Assembly: GCA_017307505.1 (NCBI GenBank)
Contig: JAFKEE010000017.1
Coordinates: 248,001-312,000, forward strand
From: Acidobacteriota bacterium
GTDB taxonomy: Bacteria > Acidobacteriota > Terriglobia > Bryobacterales > Bryobacteraceae
Direction of reading: 5' to 3'
Length of the DNA stretch: 64,000 nt
A program made the translations under genes and the position numbers. Numbering within the stretch: position 1 is the stretch's first letter; each line of letters begins with the position of its first letter. The notes under the pieces were generated by a model, which made no database searches, was not told where the DNA came from, and saw nothing but the letters and a program-made list of their open reading frames with translations. Shown piece after piece: positions 63,102-64,000 of this stretch.

Positions 63102-64000
63102 CTAGTCCCACAGCCTACGGATGACCAGGATCAGGATCGTGCCGCTGACGGCCAGCGTGGCGGTGAGCATCGCCACGTAGTCCATGCGGCCATACAGGAA
63201 GTTGCCTACCAGGAACAGGCCGGACCAGATCACCGAGACGCCCGTCACCCAGCCGATCATCGCCAGCGGGATGTTGTCCTGCCGGGCATAGGCGGCGGCT
63301 TCCACCGGATCGACTCCGGCTTCGCGGCGAATGGCCGTCCAGCCGGGCCCGATGGGATGAACCTTGCGGTAGAAGGAGATGAGCGTCGCCCGGTCGGTCT
63401 GCGGACCCACCAGGGCCGTGGCCACCCAGCACAGCGTCGTGAAGCCGATCGTCAGCAGCAGTTCCTTGTATGTGCCGAGGTTGACGCCGGATTTGTGCAG
63501 GAACAGGAACGCCAGAGAAGCGGCGAACGAGCTGATCATGGCCACAATTTCACACCAGGCCGTAATGCGCCACCAGAACCAGCGCAGCAGATACAGCAGG
63601 CCCGTACCAGCGCCCACCTGCAGCATGATGTTGAAGTTGTCCTGCGCCGTCTGAAGCACGAACACCATGGCGGAAGAGAGAACGAAGAGGAGAATCGTCG
63701 CCCAGCGGCCAGCCTTCACGTAGTGCTTCTCGGTTTCGCCGGGCTTCAGGAAGCGGCGGTAGAAGTCATGCACCAGGTAGGACGCGCCCCAGTTCAGGTG
63801 GGTCAGGATCGTTGACGAGTTGGCCGCCACCAGGCCGCCGACCATCAGGCCGATGAAGCCCGTGGGCAGGAACTTCAGCATGGCCGGGTACGCGATGTCA
63901 TGGCCGACAAGCGAGGGGTCCACATGGGGAAACGCCTTCTGGATATCGGTGAGTTCGGGATAGATGATCAGCGAGGCCAGGCCGACGATGATCCAGGGCC
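63102..64000 (-). CDS. Sodium:solute symporter family protein, truncated by the window edge
   Basis: The open frame enters from the right edge (PWIIVGLASLIIYPEL) and runs to the stop at 63102, giving the C-terminal ~299 residues. It has several hydrophobic helices. FIGLMVGGLVAANSSTILTHLNWGASYLVHDFY matches the SSS family sodium-site helix 8 and following segment, and WARFWWRITAW-like sequence (YLLRWFWWRITAWCEIV) is usual for this family. Its N-terminus lies outside the window. Substrate is unknown. Confidence 0.87.
   Translation of the reverse strand, partial: PWIIVGLASLIIYPELTDIQKAFPHVDPSLVGHDIAYPAMLKFLPTGFIGLMVGGLVAANSSTILTHLNWGASYLVHDFYRRFLKPGETEKHYVKAGRWATILLFVLSSAMVFVLQTAQDNFNIMLQVGAGTGLLYLLRWFWWRITAWCEIVAMISSFAASLAFLFLHKSGVNLGTYKELLLTIGFTTLCWVATALVGPQTDRATLISFYRKVHPIGPGWTAIRREAGVDPVEAAAYARQDNIPLAMIGWVTGVSVIWSGLFLVGNFLYGRMDYVAMLTATLAVSGTILILVIRRLWD

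Overview
The window is a GC-rich, gene-dense bacterial chromosome segment with about 59 protein genes and one tRNA. It most likely comes from an acidobacterium of the Solibacter/Bryobacter group (order Bryobacterales). The best taxonomic clue is the protein at 16354-18072, which ends in what looks like the Solibacter C-terminal domain (TIGR03437). The many Tat- or Sec-exported hydrolases and the exported protein with a DFICTQ motif fit the same group. This placement is inferred from protein families, not from rRNA. I see no prophage, transposase or CRISPR array.

Layout. 206-7287 is one chemosensory operon: cheA, cheW, a transducer, a CheY-like regulator, cheB and cheR. A tRNA-Val(GAC) follows on the minus strand, then an exported glycosidase-like protein. 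9476-12280 runs STAS protein, CoA-disulfide-reductase-like flavoprotein, thioredoxin-fold protein and nuoI. An acetate-kinase-family gene and a 0.7 kb gap precede a DMT transporter, an AlaX-type editing protein, the TIGR03437 protein and nuoA. 18494-29000 is mixed metabolism: a polysaccharide-export-type permease, a sulfatase homologue that has lost its catalytic residues, an exported alpha/beta hydrolase, a TrmH/gamma-glutamyltransferase pair, histidine ammonia-lyase, an exported serine hydrolase and an OPT transporter.

29042-35021 holds a BvgS-like hybrid kinase divergent from a tight polyphosphate operon (ppk1 and two tandem ppk2 genes). 35375-41173 contains exported proteins, a DapA-family aldolase whose 3' end overlaps a lone tandem-BMC microcompartment shell protein, and a radical SAM enzyme. 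41181-49829 holds a HAD phosphatase/lipoprotein pair, phosphohexomutase, rlmH, accD, a D-aminoacylase-like gene and an ABC-F ATPase. 49844-55430 holds a response regulator, the run DUF4139/homoserine dehydrogenase/FAH-family gene, and a divergent lysE/Lrp pair. The last 8 kb carry an anchored zinc-ribbon protein, a 1013-residue protein with repeats and a barrel-like end, a galactokinase-family/nucleotidyltransferase pair, a lactonase-like propeller and a truncated sodium:solute symporter.

The most unusual signals are: the aldolase/BMC shell pair with an apparent CTG start; the ppk1-ppk2-ppk2 operon that looks like an unfused two-domain PPK2; the sulfatase pseudoenzyme; a double-hairpin repeat in each of the three convergent protein-gene gaps longer than 100 bp, one copy enclosed by inverted heptad repeats; and the 1013-residue protein.
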